DNA of 64,000 nucleotides from Alphaproteobacteria bacterium (GCA_019247845.1 JAFBAL010000006.1:25109-89108); one strand, 5' to 3'; numbered from the stretch's first letter, positions 36,464-46,390 are shown. The notes: generated by a model from the sequence alone, not told the origin. Numbers and translations: made by a program.

Positions 36464-37280
36464 CAGCGCCAGAGGCGTCGAGCAGGCCAACCTGCCGCTG
36501 GGCATGGTCGGCGCGGTGGCGCTGCACGTGGCGATCCTGGCCGCGACCATGTTCGCCTGGACGCATACGCTCGACATCGCCGACGAAGCGCCGCCGGTCG
36601 TGCCCGTCGATCTCGTCACCATCGGCGAGAAGACCAACATCCGCGCGATGGTGAAGCAACAGCCCAAGGAGCCGCCCAAGCAGGAAGAGGTCCAGCCTCC
36701 TTCGCCCGAGAAGGCCGAGGTGACGCCGGTCACGCCGCAGCGGGAAGAGGCGGCACCGCCCCCCGATCAGATGGCGGCGGAGAAGGTGCCGCAGAAGCCG
36801 CCGCCTCCGCCTCAGGTCCAGCCGCAGGAAAAGCCGCAGCCGGAGAAGAAGAAAGAGTCCTTCGACATCGACAAGATGATGGCGTTCCTCGACAAGCGCG
36901 CGCCGGCGCAGAGCGCGGCGCCGAACGCGGCGAAAGGGCCCAAGACCATCAAGGGCATCGGCCAGCAGAACGCGATGACGATGGATCTCATCGACACGCT
37001 GCGCAACCAGATCGCGCAATGCTGGAGCCCGCCCGTCGGCGCGCCGCATCCCGAACAGCTGATCGTGCAGTACGAGTTGTTCCTGAACCGAGACGGCACG
37101 GTCGCACAGACGCCACAATTGCTCAGTAGCACGTCCTCCGACCCGTTCATGCGGGCGGCCGCGGATGCGGCGCGGCGCGCGATCTATACGTGCCAGCCCT
37201 ACCGGCTGCCGCCCGACCGGTACGATCAGTGGCAGGACATCACGTTGAACTTCGATCCGCGCCAGATGGTCGGACAGTAA
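36435..37280 (+). CDS. tolA: TolA-like energy transducer
   Basis: A 281-residue protein with a short basic N-terminus, one transmembrane helix ([20 protein letters not shown]), then a Pro/Glu/Lys-rich linker from about residue 70 to 140 in place of the long Ala-rich helix of enteric TolA, and a TonB/TolA-like C-terminal domain ([12 protein letters not shown], then [19 protein letters not shown], with a Cys pair). It links the TolQR motor to TolB-Pal. It overlaps tolR by 29 nt. Confidence 0.9.
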   Translation: MSQRTSPRRSSARGVEQANLPLGMVGAVALHVAILAATMFAWTHTLDIADEAPPVVPVDLVTIGEKTNIRAMVKQQPKEPPKQEEVQPPSPEKAEVTPVTPQREEAAPPPDQMAAEKVPQKPPPPPQVQPQEKPQPEKKKESFDIDKMMAFLDKRAPAQSAAPNAAKGPKTIKGIGQQNAMTMDLIDTLRNQIAQCWSPPVGAPHPEQLIVQYELFLNRDGTVAQTPQLLSSTSSDPFMRAAADAARRAIYTCQPYRLPPDRYDQWQDITLNFDPRQMVGQ

Positions 37281-37295
37281 TTGGGAGAACGCCGG

Positions 37296-38582
37296 ATGAA
37301 GAAGATCGCATTGGCCTTGGCCGCTCTGTTCGCGCTGACCGTGCCCGGCTCGGCCGCGCTGCAGGTCGACGTCAATCAGGGCAACATCCAGCCGCTGCCG
37401 ATCGCCATCCCCGACTTCATCGGCGACCCGCAAGGCGCCAACATCGCCAAGGTGGTGCGCGCCGATCTCGAGCGCTCCGGCCTCTTCAAGCCGCTCGATC
37501 CCAAGTCCTATGTCGAGCAGATCAAGTCCATCAACGCCGCGCCGACCTTCGCCAACTGGCGCGTGATCAACGCGCAGGGCCTCGTCACCGGCCAGGCGCA
37601 GGCGCAGTCCGACGGACGGCTGCGCGTCGACTTCCGCCTGTGGGACATCTATGGCGAGAGCCAGATGCTGGGCCTGCAATACTTCACCCAGCCCGAGAAC
37701 TGGCGGCGCATCGCGCATCTGATCTCGGACGCGATCTACGAGCGCATCACCGGCGAGAAGGGCTATTTCGACACGCGCATCGTCTTCATCTCGGAAGGCG
37801 GACCGGCCAAGAACCGCAAGAAGAAGCTCGCGGTGATGGACGAGGACGGCGCCAACCCGATCTTCCTCACCCGCGGCGACTATCTGGTGCTGACCCCGCG
37901 CTTCAATCCGACGGCGCAGATGATCGCCTATATGTCCTACATCAACGGCAAGCCGCGCGTGTACCTGTTCGATCTCGAGAGCGGGCGCCAGGAGATGCTG
38001 GGCAACTTCCCGAACATGACCTTCTCCCCGCGCTTTTCGCCCGACGGCAACAAGGTCGCGATGACGCTCGAGAACGGCGGCAACTCCGACATCTATGTGA
38101 TGGACCTGCGCACGCGGTCCTATACGCGGCTCACCACCGATCCGTCGATCGACACCTCGCCCAGCTTCTCGCCCGACGGCAAGCAGATCTGCTTCGAATC
38201 CGACCGCGGCGGCAGTCAGCAGATTTACGTGATGAACGCCGACGGCTCGAACCAGCACCGCATCTCCTTCGGCAGCGGCAAGAACGGCACCCCGGTGTGG
38301 AGCCCGCGCGGCGACATGATCGCCTTCACCAAGCAGGGCGGCGGCGCCTTCCATATCGGCGTCATGCGGCCCGACGGCTCGGGCGAGCGCGTGATCTCCA
38401 ACGGCTGGGAGGACGAGGGCCCGACCTGGGCGCCCAACGGCCGCGTGCTGATGTACTCGCGCACGCTGCAGGGCGGCCGCGGCTCGCAGATCTGGTCGGT
38501 TGATGTTACCGGCCGCAACGAGCGCCGCGTCATCACCCCGGGCGACGCCTCCGACCCCGCCTGGTCGCCCTTGATCCAGTAG
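37296..38582 (+). CDS. tolB: Tol-Pal system beta-propeller protein TolB
   Basis: A 428-residue periplasmic protein. A signal peptide ([16 protein letters not shown] to GSAA) is followed by the N-terminal domain and a six-bladed propeller whose blades repeat (F/L)SPDGxxIxFxS, for example [16 protein letters not shown] and [14 protein letters not shown]. TolB binds Pal and TolA during cell constriction. GGGAG before the ATG supports the start; a TTG at 37281 is also in frame. Confidence 0.96.
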   Translation: MKKIALALAALFALTVPGSAALQVDVNQGNIQPLPIAIPDFIGDPQGANIAKVVRADLERSGLFKPLDPKSYVEQIKSINAAPTFANWRVINAQGLVTGQAQAQSDGRLRVDFRLWDIYGESQMLGLQYFTQPENWRRIAHLISDAIYERITGEKGYFDTRIVFISEGGPAKNRKKKLAVMDEDGANPIFLTRGDYLVLTPRFNPTAQMIAYMSYINGKPRVYLFDLESGRQEMLGNFPNMTFSPRFSPDGNKVAMTLENGGNSDIYVMDLRTRSYTRLTTDPSIDTSPSFSPDGKQICFESDRGGSQQIYVMNADGSNQHRISFGSGKNGTPVWSPRGDMIAFTKQGGGAFHIGVMRPDGSGERVISNGWEDEGPTWAPNGRVLMYSRTLQGGRGSQIWSVDVTGRNERRVITPGDASDPAWSPLIQ

Positions 38583-38716
38583 GGCCGGGCCCCGATAATG
38601 TGGCGGAAAGCCCCGGTCGGGCACATTTTCGCCACCGGAGCGTTACAATTTAGGTGCCTAGTTCCTGCGTTCGCGGTCTTTGCCGCCGGCGCGCTTCCTT
38701 GGGAGTTGAGATTGCC

Positions 38717-39244
38717 ATGACGAGATTTTCGGGTCTTTTGAAGTTTGCCGCCCTCTCCGCCGCGCTGGCGCTGGCCGCCTGCTCGTCGAAGCCGGAAGCG
38801 CCTCCGGCGGATAACGGCCCGCCGCCCGCGCAGACCGACAACTCCGCGCCCGTCCAATCCTCCAGCATCGTCCCCGGCAGCGCCGAGGATCTGCGCGTGA
38901 ACGTCGGCGACACCGTCCATTTCGACTACGACAAGTACGAGATCATGGAAGCCGACCGCAGCGTGCTGCAGCGTCAGGCGTCGTGGCTCGCGAAGTATCC
39001 GTCGGTGCGCGTGACCATCGAAGGTCATTGCGACGAGCGCGGCACCCGCGAATACAACCTCGCGCTCGGCGCGCGCCGCGCCAATGCGGTGAAGGAATAC
39101 CTGGTCAGCCTCGGCGTCGCGAACGGCCGTCTCGAGACGATCTCCTACGGCAAGGAGCGCCCGATGTGCACGGAGTCGAGCGAATCCTGCTACGCGCAGA
39201 ACCGCCGCGGGGTGACGACGATCACCGGCGGCGCCAGCTCGTAG
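38717..39244 (+). CDS. pal: Peptidoglycan-associated lipoprotein Pal
   Basis: A 175-residue outer-membrane lipoprotein. The lipobox ALAAC places the lipidated Cys at about residue 22. The OmpA-type peptidoglycan-binding domain shows VHFDYDKYEI, then IEGHCDERGTREYNLALGAR with the diaminopimelate-binding Asp and Arg. A 134-nt gap after tolB may hold an extra promoter. An intrinsic terminator stands 32 nt after the stop. Confidence 0.96.
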   Translation: MTRFSGLLKFAALSAALALAACSSKPEAPPADNGPPPAQTDNSAPVQSSSIVPGSAEDLRVNVGDTVHFDYDKYEIMEADRSVLQRQASWLAKYPSVRVTIEGHCDERGTREYNLALGARRANAVKEYLVSLGVANGRLETISYGKERPMCTESSESCYAQNRRGVTTITGGASS

Positions 39245-39275
39245 ACGGCTCGCGCGTATTGCGATGGATTAATGC

Positions 39276-39303
39276 GAGGGCGCCCCAAAAAGGGCGCCCT
39301 TTT
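39276..39303 (+). terminator. Intrinsic terminator between pal and cpoB
   Basis: A 9-bp perfect stem (AGGGCGCCC / GGGCGCCCT) with a 6-nt loop CAAAAA runs into TTTT. It lies only 17 nt before the cpoB start, so cpoB either depends on read-through or is expressed at a reduced level. Confidence 0.85.
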
Positions 39304-39319
39304 CGCCTTGGGTGACGCG

Positions 39320-40210
39320 ATGAAGAAGCAACTGATCTTGAGTGCGTTCGCGGTACTGCTTGCGGTCGCGCCGGCGCAGGCCGGGCTGTTCGGCGAGAGC
39401 GACGAGGAGAAGGCCGCGCGGCAGCACGAGAAGGACCAGGATGCGGCGATCGCCGATCTGACCCAGCGCATCCACGACCTCGAGGATTCGCTGCGCCAGT
39501 CGACCGGGCAGAACGAGGTGCTGGCGCATCAGATCCAGCAGCTCAACGACAAGATCGCCCGCCAGCAGAAGGACTTCGAGTACCGGCTCTGCACCGTGGT
39601 CGGCCAGCAGATGGGCGCGGGCCAGGACGCGGGCGACGGCCAGCCGACCTCCGCGCTGCCTTGTCCCGGCGGCAACGGCGGCGGCGTCTCGAGCACCTTC
39701 AATGCGCCTCCGCCGCGGCCGCAGCAGCAATCTCAGGCGCAGGGCCAGAACCAGTCGGGCCTGGCGCCGCCGCCCGGCAATCTGGGCACCTTGCCCGCGG
39801 GCACCAGGATGGCCAGCGCCGGGCCGTCGGGCGGCCACGGCCAGTTCGACCAGGCGCTCGATCTGCTCGCCAAGGCGCGCTACGACGATGCGCGCTCGCG
39901 CTTCCGCGCCTTCGCCGACGCAAATCCCGAGGACGAGATGGCGCCCGAGGCGATCTATTGGATCGGCGACATCGCCTTCGTGCAGAAGGACTATGCCGGC
40001 GCCGCGCATGCCTTCCTCGAGCAGATGAAGAAGTACCCGACAAGCACGCGCAGTCCCGCTAGCATGCTCAAGCTCGGCCAGTCGCTGATCGCGATGGGCC
40101 AGACCAAAGAAGGCTGCATGACCCTTGGCGCGCTCACCGGCAAATACCCGAACGCCTCCAAGCAGATCGCGAGCCAAGCGGCCAGCGAGCGCAAGGCTTC
40201 CTGTCACTGA
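39320..40210 (+). CDS. cpoB: Tol-Pal associated periplasmic protein CpoB (YbgF)
   Basis: A 296-residue periplasmic protein. Signal peptide (MKKQLILSAFAVLLAV to PAQA), a coiled coil from about residue 30 to 100 (trimerising, IADLTQRIHDLEDSL), a Gln/Pro/Gly-rich linker, and three TPR-like repeats in the last 110 residues (FDQALDLLAKARYDDARSRF onward). CpoB links peptidoglycan synthesis to Tol constriction. Its 3' end may overlap a longer tilS reading frame. Confidence 0.93.
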   Translation: MKKQLILSAFAVLLAVAPAQAGLFGESDEEKAARQHEKDQDAAIADLTQRIHDLEDSLRQSTGQNEVLAHQIQQLNDKIARQQKDFEYRLCTVVGQQMGAGQDAGDGQPTSALPCPGGNGGGVSSTFNAPPPRPQQQSQAQGQNQSGLAPPPGNLGTLPAGTRMASAGPSGGHGQFDQALDLLAKARYDDARSRFRAFADANPEDEMAPEAIYWIGDIAFVQKDYAGAAHAFLEQMKKYPTSTRSPASMLKLGQSLIAMGQTKEGCMTLGALTGKYPNASKQIASQAASERKASCH

Positions 40211-40223
40211 CTTTGCGCGCGCG

Positions 40224-41168
40224 ATGGCGGATGCGCCGTGGCCCGGCGCCGTCGCCGTCTCCGGCGGCGCGGATTCGCTCGCGCTGATGCATCTGCTGGC
40301 CGCCTGGGCCAAGAGCGCGCGGCGCAAGGCGCCTGTGGTCCTCACCGTCGATCACGGGCTGCGCGACGGCTCGTCCGCGGATGCGCGCAAGGTGGCGCGC
40401 TGGGCGAGGGCGGCAGGTTTGAAGGCGGCCGTGCTGACCTGGAAAGGCGACAAGCCCAAGGCCGACATCGAGGCCGAGGCGCGCGCCGCGCGCTACCGGT
40501 TGATGGCGCAGTGGTGCCGCGCGAACGGCGTCGCCGCGCTCTATGTCGGTCACACGCGCGACGATCAGGTCGAGACCTTCATGCTGAGGCTGGCGCGCGG
40601 CAGCGGGCTCGACGGGCTCGCGTCCATGCGCGCCGTCTCGCCTTGCCCCGGCCATGCCGACATCGCGCTGGTGCGCCCGCTGCTCGGCTTCGCGCGCGAC
40701 GACGTGCGCGCCGGCGTCGCCGAGCGGATCGACGATCCCATGAATGCCGACCTGCGCTTCGGCCGGGTCAGGGTGCGCGAGGCGCTGGCCGGGCTCGGCG
40801 TCTCGGTCGAGCGCATCGCCGCCGCCGCCGCCCATCTCGACCGCGCCCGCGCGGCCCTGGAAGAGGTGACCGAGGCGGTGCTGCACCGCGCCTGCCGCCC
40901 GGACAAGGCGGGCTCCATCCTGGTCGAGACCGCGGCCCTGACGGCGGCCCCGCGCGAGATCGGCTTGCGGGCGCTCGCCAAGCTGCTGATGGCGGTGTCG
41001 GGCCAGGTCTACCGCCCGCGCTTCGAGCGGTCGGAGCGGCTCTTCGACAGCCTCGTTAACGGTGGCCTGGGCGCCGGTTCTACGCTGCACGGCTGTAAGA
41101 TCGCGCCCGCTGGCGGCGGTCACATTCGGATTTCCCCCGAAAAGGGCCGGGCCCCTCCGCCACAATAG
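40224..41168 (+). CDS. tilS: tRNA(Ile)-lysidine synthase TilS
   Basis: A 314-residue enzyme that puts lysine on C34 of tRNA-Ile (CAU). The PP-loop AVSGGADSLALMHLLA lies at residues 9-24 (approximate), followed by VVLTVDHGLRDGS and ALYVGHTRDDQVETFMLRL. The C-terminal domain is short, as in several alphaproteobacteria. The ATG at 40224 follows the cpoB stop by 13 nt; a frame open upstream to 40125 would overlap cpoB. Confidence 0.92.
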   Translation: MADAPWPGAVAVSGGADSLALMHLLAAWAKSARRKAPVVLTVDHGLRDGSSADARKVARWARAAGLKAAVLTWKGDKPKADIEAEARAARYRLMAQWCRANGVAALYVGHTRDDQVETFMLRLARGSGLDGLASMRAVSPCPGHADIALVRPLLGFARDDVRAGVAERIDDPMNADLRFGRVRVREALAGLGVSVERIAAAAAHLDRARAALEEVTEAVLHRACRPDKAGSILVETAALTAAPREIGLRALAKLLMAVSGQVYRPRFERSERLFDSLVNGGLGAGSTLHGCKIAPAGGGHIRISPEKGRAPPPQ

Positions 41169-41313
41169 GCTCTTAATCGCGTTTTACGGATGCAGTTGCA
41201 GCCAACGCTCGGATTTTTTAACGTTTTCGAGGCTGGCAACAGGGTAGAAAGAGCCTATCTATAGCGGCAACCGAAGTGCCAGCCGCTGCCAGGCCCCCAA
41301 GAAAGGACGGCCC

Positions 41314-43233
41314 TTGAACAACCTTCGCAATCTGTTCCTCTGGATCGTCATCGCGCTCCTGCTCGTGTTCCTGTTCAACCTGTTCCAGGGCCAGAGCCAG
41401 CGCGCCAACACCAAGCCGGTCAGCTACACCCAGTTCATGCAGCAGGTGGAGCAGGGCGAGGTGAAAAGCGTCGTCGTCCAGGGCGACGACATCCATGGCG
41501 ACTTCACGAACAACACCAGCTTCACGACGACGATCCCGTCCAACGATCCGTCGGTCTGGCCGATCCTGCGCAACAAGGTGCCGAGCGTGACCGTCCAGGC
41601 GGGCGACGACGGCATGCCCACCTTGATGAGCGTGTTCATCAACTGGTTCCCGATGCTGCTCTTGATCGCGGTGTGGGTGTTCTTCCTCAGACAGATGCAG
41701 GCGGGCGGCGGCAAGGCGATGGGCTTCGGCAAATCGCGCGCCAAGCTGCTCACCGAGCGCCAGGGCCGCGTGACCTTCGAGGACGTCGCCGGCGTCGACG
41801 AGGCCAAGGACGACCTGAAAGAGATCGTCGACTTCCTGCGCGACCCGCAGAAGTTCCAGCGCCTCGGCGGGCGCATTCCCAAGGGCGTGCTGCTGGTCGG
41901 TCCTCCGGGCACCGGCAAGACGCTGCTCGCCCGCGCCATCGCGGGCGAGGCGAACGTGCCTTTCTTCACGATCTCGGGCTCGGACTTCGTCGAGATGTTC
42001 GTGGGCGTCGGCGCCAGCCGCGTGCGCGACATGTTCGAGCAGGCCAAGAAGAACGCGCCCTGCATCGTCTTCGTCGACGAGATCGACGCGGTCGGCCGCC
42101 ATCGCGGCGCCGGCCTCGGCGGCGGCAACGACGAGCGCGAGCAGACCTTGAACCAGCTGCTGGTCGAGATGGACGGCTTCGAGGCGAACGAGGGCGTCAT
42201 CCTCATCGCCGCGACCAACCGTCCCGACGTGCTCGACCCAGCGCTGCTGCGTCCGGGGCGCTTCGACCGCCAGATCGTGGTGCCGAACCCCGATCTCTCC
42301 GGCCGCGAGAAGATCCTGCGCGTGCATATGCGCAAAGTCCCGCTGGCGCCCGACGTCGATGCGCGCACCATCGCGCGCGGCACGCCGGGCTTCTCCGGCG
42401 CCGATCTCGCCAACCTCGTCAACGAGGCGGCCCTGCTTGCGGCGCGCCGCGGCAAGCGCGTCGTGACGATGCCCGAGCTCGAGGACGCCAAGGACAAGGT
42501 GATGATGGGCGCCGAGCGCCGGTCTCTGGCGATGAGCGACGAGGAGAAGCGCATCACCGCCTGGCACGAGGCCGGCCATGCCATCGTGGCGATCACGGTG
42601 CAGGGCTCCGATCCGATCCACAAGGCGACGATCATCCCGCGCGGCCGCGCGCTCGGCATGGTCATGCGCCTGCCGGAACGCGACCAGGTCTCGGTGTCGC
42701 GCCAGAAGATGATGGCCGACCTCTGCGTCGCCTTCGGCGGCCGTCTCGCCGAGGAGCTCACCTTCGGTCACGACAAGGTCACGACCGGCGCGGTCTCCGA
42801 CATCCGCCAGGCCACCCGCATGGCGCGGGCGATGGTGACGCGCTACGGCTTCTCCGACGAGCTCGGCCCGATCGAGTTCGCGGCGAATGAGGAGGAAGTG
42901 TTCCTCGGCCATTCCGTCGCGCGCCAGCAGAACATCTCGGAAGCGACCGCGCAGAAGGTCGACGCCGAGATCCACCGCATCATCGACACGTCGTACAACG
43001 AGGCGCGCCGCATCCTGACCGAGCGCCAGAACGACCTGAACGTCCTGGCCCGCGGCCTCCTGGAATACGAGACGCTGACGGGCGACGAGATCGTGGCGCT
43101 GCTCAAGGGCATCCCGCCCGTGCGCACGCCCTACGAGGAGCCCGAGACCGCGAGCCGCGGCCAGGGCCCGTCGGTCCCCCAGGCGGGGCGCAGGCCGGGG
43201 CCGTTCATCCCCGAGCCGCAGCCGGGGCACTAG
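41314..43233 (+). CDS. ftsH: ATP-dependent zinc metalloprotease FtsH
   Basis: A 639-residue membrane-anchored AAA+ protease. Two transmembrane helices (about 7-25 and 106-126) bracket a periplasmic domain; Walker A is GPPGTGKT at residues 196-203, followed by [17 protein letters not shown] and the zinc site HEAGH at 418-422. It degrades misfolded membrane proteins and regulators such as sigma-32 or LpxC. Translation begins at a TTG with AAAGGAC upstream. The 145-nt gap before it should contain a promoter. Confidence 0.96.
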   Translation: MNNLRNLFLWIVIALLLVFLFNLFQGQSQRANTKPVSYTQFMQQVEQGEVKSVVVQGDDIHGDFTNNTSFTTTIPSNDPSVWPILRNKVPSVTVQAGDDGMPTLMSVFINWFPMLLLIAVWVFFLRQMQAGGGKAMGFGKSRAKLLTERQGRVTFEDVAGVDEAKDDLKEIVDFLRDPQKFQRLGGRIPKGVLLVGPPGTGKTLLARAIAGEANVPFFTISGSDFVEMFVGVGASRVRDMFEQAKKNAPCIVFVDEIDAVGRHRGAGLGGGNDEREQTLNQLLVEMDGFEANEGVILIAATNRPDVLDPALLRPGRFDRQIVVPNPDLSGREKILRVHMRKVPLAPDVDARTIARGTPGFSGADLANLVNEAALLAARRGKRVVTMPELEDAKDKVMMGAERRSLAMSDEEKRITAWHEAGHAIVAITVQGSDPIHKATIIPRGRALGMVMRLPERDQVSVSRQKMMADLCVAFGGRLAEELTFGHDKVTTGAVSDIRQATRMARAMVTRYGFSDELGPIEFAANEEEVFLGHSVARQQNISEATAQKVDAEIHRIIDTSYNEARRILTERQNDLNVLARGLLEYETLTGDEIVALLKGIPPVRTPYEEPETASRGQGPSVPQAGRRPGPFIPEPQPGH

Positions 43234-43314
43234 GCGGGCAGCAGAACGGCAGGCGCGCTTGTCCCCAAGCGCGCTTGCCGCTATGTCTCTGCCCCGCCTT
43301 ACGGAAATCCGCCC

Positions 43315-44265
43315 ATGCCTTGGCTGCGCTTCATCCCCGAGACCACCAATATCGATTTCGTCGGCTGGCGCTACTACGCCTTCGCGGTCGACGGGTTGCT
43401 GGTGCTCGTCGCGGTGGTGTCGATCCTGCTGCAGGGGTTCAATCTCGGCATCGACTTCACCGGCGGCGCGCTGCTCGAGGCGAAGTCGGCGCATTCGATC
43501 GACATCTCGCAGGTGCGCTCCGAGGTCGCCACGCTGGGCTTCGGCGAGGCGCAGATCCAATATGTCGGCACCGGCGCCTGCGATCAGCCGAAGAATTCCT
43601 GCGTGCTCATCCGCGTCCAGCCCAAGGGCAACCAGTCGGGCGACGCTGTGGTGCAGAAGATCAAGGACAAGCTCGGCTCGGCCTATAACTTCCGCAACGC
43701 CCAGGTCATCGGACCCAAGGTCAGCGAGGAGCTGTTCAGCGACGGCGTCAAGGCGACGATTCTGGCCGTCATCCTGATCTCGCTCTATGTCGCCGTGCGT
43801 TTCGAATGGCAGTACGGCATCGGCGCCCTGGTGGCGACGGGCCACGACGTCTTCGTCACCGCGGGCCTGTTCAGCGTGCTGCACATGGACTTCACGCTCA
43901 ACACCGTGGCGGCGCTGCTGCTGCTCGCCGGCTATTCGATCAACGACACGGTCATCGTCTTCGACCGCATCCGCGAGAACCGGCGCAAGTACAAGCGCAT
44001 GGGCCTGTCGCAGCTCATCAACCTGTCGACCAACCAGATCGCGACGCGAACCACCCTGGTGTCGGCGGCGACCGCGCTGTCGATGCTGCCGCTGCTGTTC
44101 TTCGGCGGCGACGTGCTGTTCAACTTCTCGGCCGCGATCCTGTTCGGCATCCTGGTCGGCACCTTCTCGTCGACCTATGTCGCAGCCGCCCTGCTGCTCT
44201 ACCTGCCCGCGCCCGCGGGCGCGGTCGAGGACGGCGCGGAGAGCGCGAAAGCCTCGTCGCCATAG
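43315..44265 (+). CDS. secF: Protein-export membrane protein SecF (no SecD adjacent)
   Basis: A 316-residue RND-family membrane protein with six helices. GIDFTGGALLEAK after helix 1 is the SecD/SecF signature and LLAGYSINDTVIVFDRIREN carries the conserved Asp-Arg of helix 4-5. It works with SecD to drive late export steps with the proton gradient. No secD or yajC gene is visible, so it must be elsewhere or upstream of the window. The 3' end overlaps the convergent aquaporin gene by 67 nt. Confidence 0.94.
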   Translation: MPWLRFIPETTNIDFVGWRYYAFAVDGLLVLVAVVSILLQGFNLGIDFTGGALLEAKSAHSIDISQVRSEVATLGFGEAQIQYVGTGACDQPKNSCVLIRVQPKGNQSGDAVVQKIKDKLGSAYNFRNAQVIGPKVSEELFSDGVKATILAVILISLYVAVRFEWQYGIGALVATGHDVFVTAGLFSVLHMDFTLNTVAALLLLAGYSINDTVIVFDRIRENRRKYKRMGLSQLINLSTNQIATRTTLVSAATALSMLPLLFFGGDVLFNFSAAILFGILVGTFSSTYVAAALLLYLPAPAGAVEDGAESAKASSP

Positions 44266-44903
44266 AGCCACCGGCTCGCCGCCGCGCCCGCGAACGCCGC
44301 GCCGATCTGCGCCGCGACGAAGCCCGGCACCGAATGCGGCGCTATGCCTGAGAAGCTCGCCGTCATCGCGCGCGCGAGCGTCACCGCCGGATTGGCGAAC
44401 GACGTCGATGCCGTGAACCAATAGGCCGACGCGATGTACAGGCCGACGAGGTGCGCCGTGGCCGCCGGCCGCCAGCGAAGCGCGCCGGCGATCGTCAGGA
44501 TCAACCCGAAGGTCGCGACGAATTCCGAAAGCCATTGCGCGGGCCCGTCGCGCAGCTTTTGCGAGACCTCGATCAGCGGCACCGCGAACATCGCATGCGC
44601 GGCCAGCACGCCCGCGATCGCGCCCACGATCTGCGCCGCAACATAGAGGCAGCCGGTCCGTATCGCGATCTCGCGGCTAAGCGCGAAGACCAGCGTCACC
44701 GCGGGATTGAAATGCGCGCCGGAGACGGGCCCGAGCACCGTTGTCAGCACCGTCAGCACCGCGGCGGTCGCCAGCGTGTTCGCGAGCAGCGCGATGGCCA
44801 CGTTGCCGCCGCTCAAGCGCTCGCCCATGATGCCCGAGCCGACGACCGCGGCCAGCAGGACGGCGCTGCCCAGCGCTTCGGCCGTGAGGCGCCGCGCGAT
44901 CAC
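44199..44903 (-). CDS. aqpS: Aquaporin (arsenic-operon AqpS type)
   Basis: A 234-residue MIP-family channel with six membrane helices. Both NPA loops are present: SGAHFNPAVTLVFAL and TSFANPAVTLARAMT. It is read from a GTG that overlaps the arsC stop (GTGA), so it is the last gene of the ars operon. In Sinorhizobium meliloti AqpS replaces ArsB and lets arsenite leave the cell; the same job is inferred here because no ArsB or Acr3 gene is present. Confidence 0.88.
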   Translation of the reverse strand: MIARRLTAEALGSAVLLAAVVGSGIMGERLSGGNVAIALLANTLATAAVLTVLTTVLGPVSGAHFNPAVTLVFALSREIAIRTGCLYVAAQIVGAIAGVLAAHAMFAVPLIEVSQKLRDGPAQWLSEFVATFGLILTIAGALRWRPAATAHLVGLYIASAYWFTASTSFANPAVTLARAMTASFSGIAPHSVPGFVAAQIGAAFAGAAASRWLYGDEAFALSAPSSTAPAGAGR

Positions 44904-45400
44904 GGCTCGCGGCCGATCTCGTCGAGGCGGGTCTTCAGCGACATGCGGTCGAGCTTGTCGACCGGCAGGCTTGTGAACAGCTCGATGCGGCGCTGCAGAA
45001 GAATATAGGCGTCGTGGAAGGCGCGTGCGATCTCGTCGGCGCTGCCATCGACGGCGGCCGGATCGGGAATTCCCCAATGCGCCGTCATCGGCTGGCCGGG
45101 CCACACCGGGCAGGCCTCGTTCGCCGCGTTGTCGCAGACGGTGAAGACGAAGTCCTGGCCCGGCGCGCCCTGGACCGCGAACTCTTCCCAGCTTTTCGAA
45201 CGCAGCTCTGCGGTCGGATGACCCAGGCGTTCGAGCAAGGCGAGGGCCTGCGGGTGCACTGCGCCTTTCGGCATCGAACCGGCGGAATGGGCGGCGAAAC
45301 GGCTTTGGCCGATCTTGTCCAGCAGCGCCTCGGCCAGGATCGAGCGCGCCGAATTGCCCGTGCACAGGAACAGCACGTTGTAAGGGCGCGCGGGCTCCAT
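44900..45400 (-). CDS. arsC: Arsenate reductase ArsC (low-molecular-weight phosphatase type)
   Basis: A 166-residue enzyme that reduces arsenate to arsenite. The P-loop is C13-TGNSA-R19-S (VLFLCTGNSARSILAE), and the redox cysteines are C89 and C97 in FTVCDNAANEACPVW. HWGIPDPAAVDG gives the conserved Asp-Pro acid. Its start overlaps the arsI stop (ATGA) and its stop the aqpS start. The arsenite formed can leave through AqpS. Confidence 0.94.
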   Translation of the reverse strand: MEPARPYNVLFLCTGNSARSILAEALLDKIGQSRFAAHSAGSMPKGAVHPQALALLERLGHPTAELRSKSWEEFAVQGAPGQDFVFTVCDNAANEACPVWPGQPMTAHWGIPDPAAVDGSADEIARAFHDAYILLQRRIELFTSLPVDKLDRMSLKTRLDEIGREP

Positions 45401-45849
45401 CAGCAGCACGCCGCTTTCGCCGCCGGCGCGCAGCAGGCCTGCTTCGGCGCCGCGGCGGCAGGCGGCTCGTCCTCGCCATAGACGGTGGCGTCGCCGAAGG
45501 TGAAGAACGTCTCCCAGCGCAGGCCGGACGGATCGTCGACCCACGCCTTGTTAGACTGCGCATAGCAGCAGGTCGTGGCCTCCTGGTCGCGCGTCGTCTC
45601 GCCCGCGGCTTTGAGCCGGCCGCTCAGCTCGCGCAGCTCATGGTCGCTTTCGACCTGCATGCCCAGATGATCGATGCCCGGCGCGCGCTCGGCCCGCGAC
45701 GAGATCGCGAAGTTCACCATCGGATCGTCGAGCATCCACTTGGCGTAGTCGTCCTTGAGGACGGACGGCTGCGCGCCGAACAGGGTCGAATAGAAGCCGA
45801 TGGACGTCTTCAGGTCATCGACGGCCACGTGCACGTGCAGGCGCTTCAT
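45400..45849 (-). CDS. arsI: ArsI/CadI family VOC enzyme (C-As lyase type)
   Basis: A 149-residue VOC-fold protein. MKRLHVHVAVDDLKTSIGFY and IDHLGMQV hold the metal His residues, E113 in RWETFF completes the site, C94-C95 (TTCCYA) is the organoarsenical-binding pair, and the C-terminal cysteines C139/C140 and C148/C149 are typical of the family. It breaks the carbon-arsenic bond of methylarsenite. It overlaps arsR at its start by 35 nt and arsC at its end. Confidence 0.92.
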   Translation of the reverse strand: MKRLHVHVAVDDLKTSIGFYSTLFGAQPSVLKDDYAKWMLDDPMVNFAISSRAERAPGIDHLGMQVESDHELRELSGRLKAAGETTRDQEATTCCYAQSNKAWVDDPSGLRWETFFTFGDATVYGEDEPPAAAAPKQACCAPAAKAACC

Positions 45850-46189
45850 CCGGGACTCCTCTGTTGCAGCTTTTCGCGGCCGCGAGCGGCGCGCATATCT
45901 CGGGCCGTCCGCCGCAGCAATCCTGGGTCAGGAAGCCGAGCAGCTCGCGCATGGCGTCGAACCTGACGGAATAGATGATGGAGCGGCCGTCGCGCCGCGC
46001 GCCGATCAGCCCGGCATTGGAGAGCACGAGCAACTGCGCGGACAGGGTGTTCGGCGCCACGTCCAGCGCGCGCGCGATCTCCCCGGCCGCGCGGCCCTCC
46101 GGTCCGGCCTTCACCAGCAAACGGAAAACGTCGAGGCGGGCTTCCTGTGCAAGGGCGGACAGGCGCTTGACGGCAGTCGTGGTCTCCAT
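45815..46189 (-). CDS. arsR: ArsR family arsenite-responsive repressor
   Basis: A 124-residue winged-helix repressor. The recognition helix region is GEIARALDVAPNTLSAQLLVL (residues 36-56, approximate), and DGRSIIYSVRF forms the wing. The metal site is probably C91-C92 with C99 (LTQDCCGGRPEICAPL), the C-terminal arrangement seen in the Acidithiobacillus type rather than the CVCDLC helix of enteric ArsR. The start codon lies inside the operator's inverted repeat. Confidence 0.93.
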   Translation of the reverse strand: METTTAVKRLSALAQEARLDVFRLLVKAGPEGRAAGEIARALDVAPNTLSAQLLVLSNAGLIGARRDGRSIIYSVRFDAMRELLGFLTQDCCGGRPEICAPLAAAKSCNRGVPDEAPARARGRR

Positions 46190-46213
46190 ATTTCGATATT
46201 CTTTGAAATATGG
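46186..46213. promoter_or_regulatory. ArsR operator overlapping the arsR start
   Basis: A 9-bp perfect inverted repeat, CCATATTTC-N10-GAAATATGG, in which the left arm contains the CAT complement of the arsR ATG. The site is AT-rich and of ArsR-operator size. Because it covers the start codon, no separate Shine-Dalgarno fits, and binding would block transcription right at the gene start. Confidence 0.8.
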
Positions 46214-46390
46214 AAAAGAGTCAAGCCCGATCCTGCGACGCAGTCTCGGCCGGTAGTCCTCGATACAAATAGAAACGCAAACTTCACGCGTCCGTCGCCG
46301 TTTTTTCGCGCGCTCTTTCGATGGTGGGCGGGCGCTCATGCCGGAACGATTCCCACGCATGCGCGACCCCAACGAGGAAGGATCATCGAA

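Noticed and set aside
41170..41200. CtrA-box before ftsH
   Set aside because: TTAA-N7-TTAC departs from TTAA-N7-TTAA by one base and there is no second box, so it could be chance.
41218..44535. 1105-codon open frame on the minus strand
   Set aside because: It lies opposite ftsH and secF with low-complexity composition, so it is a shadow of these genes.
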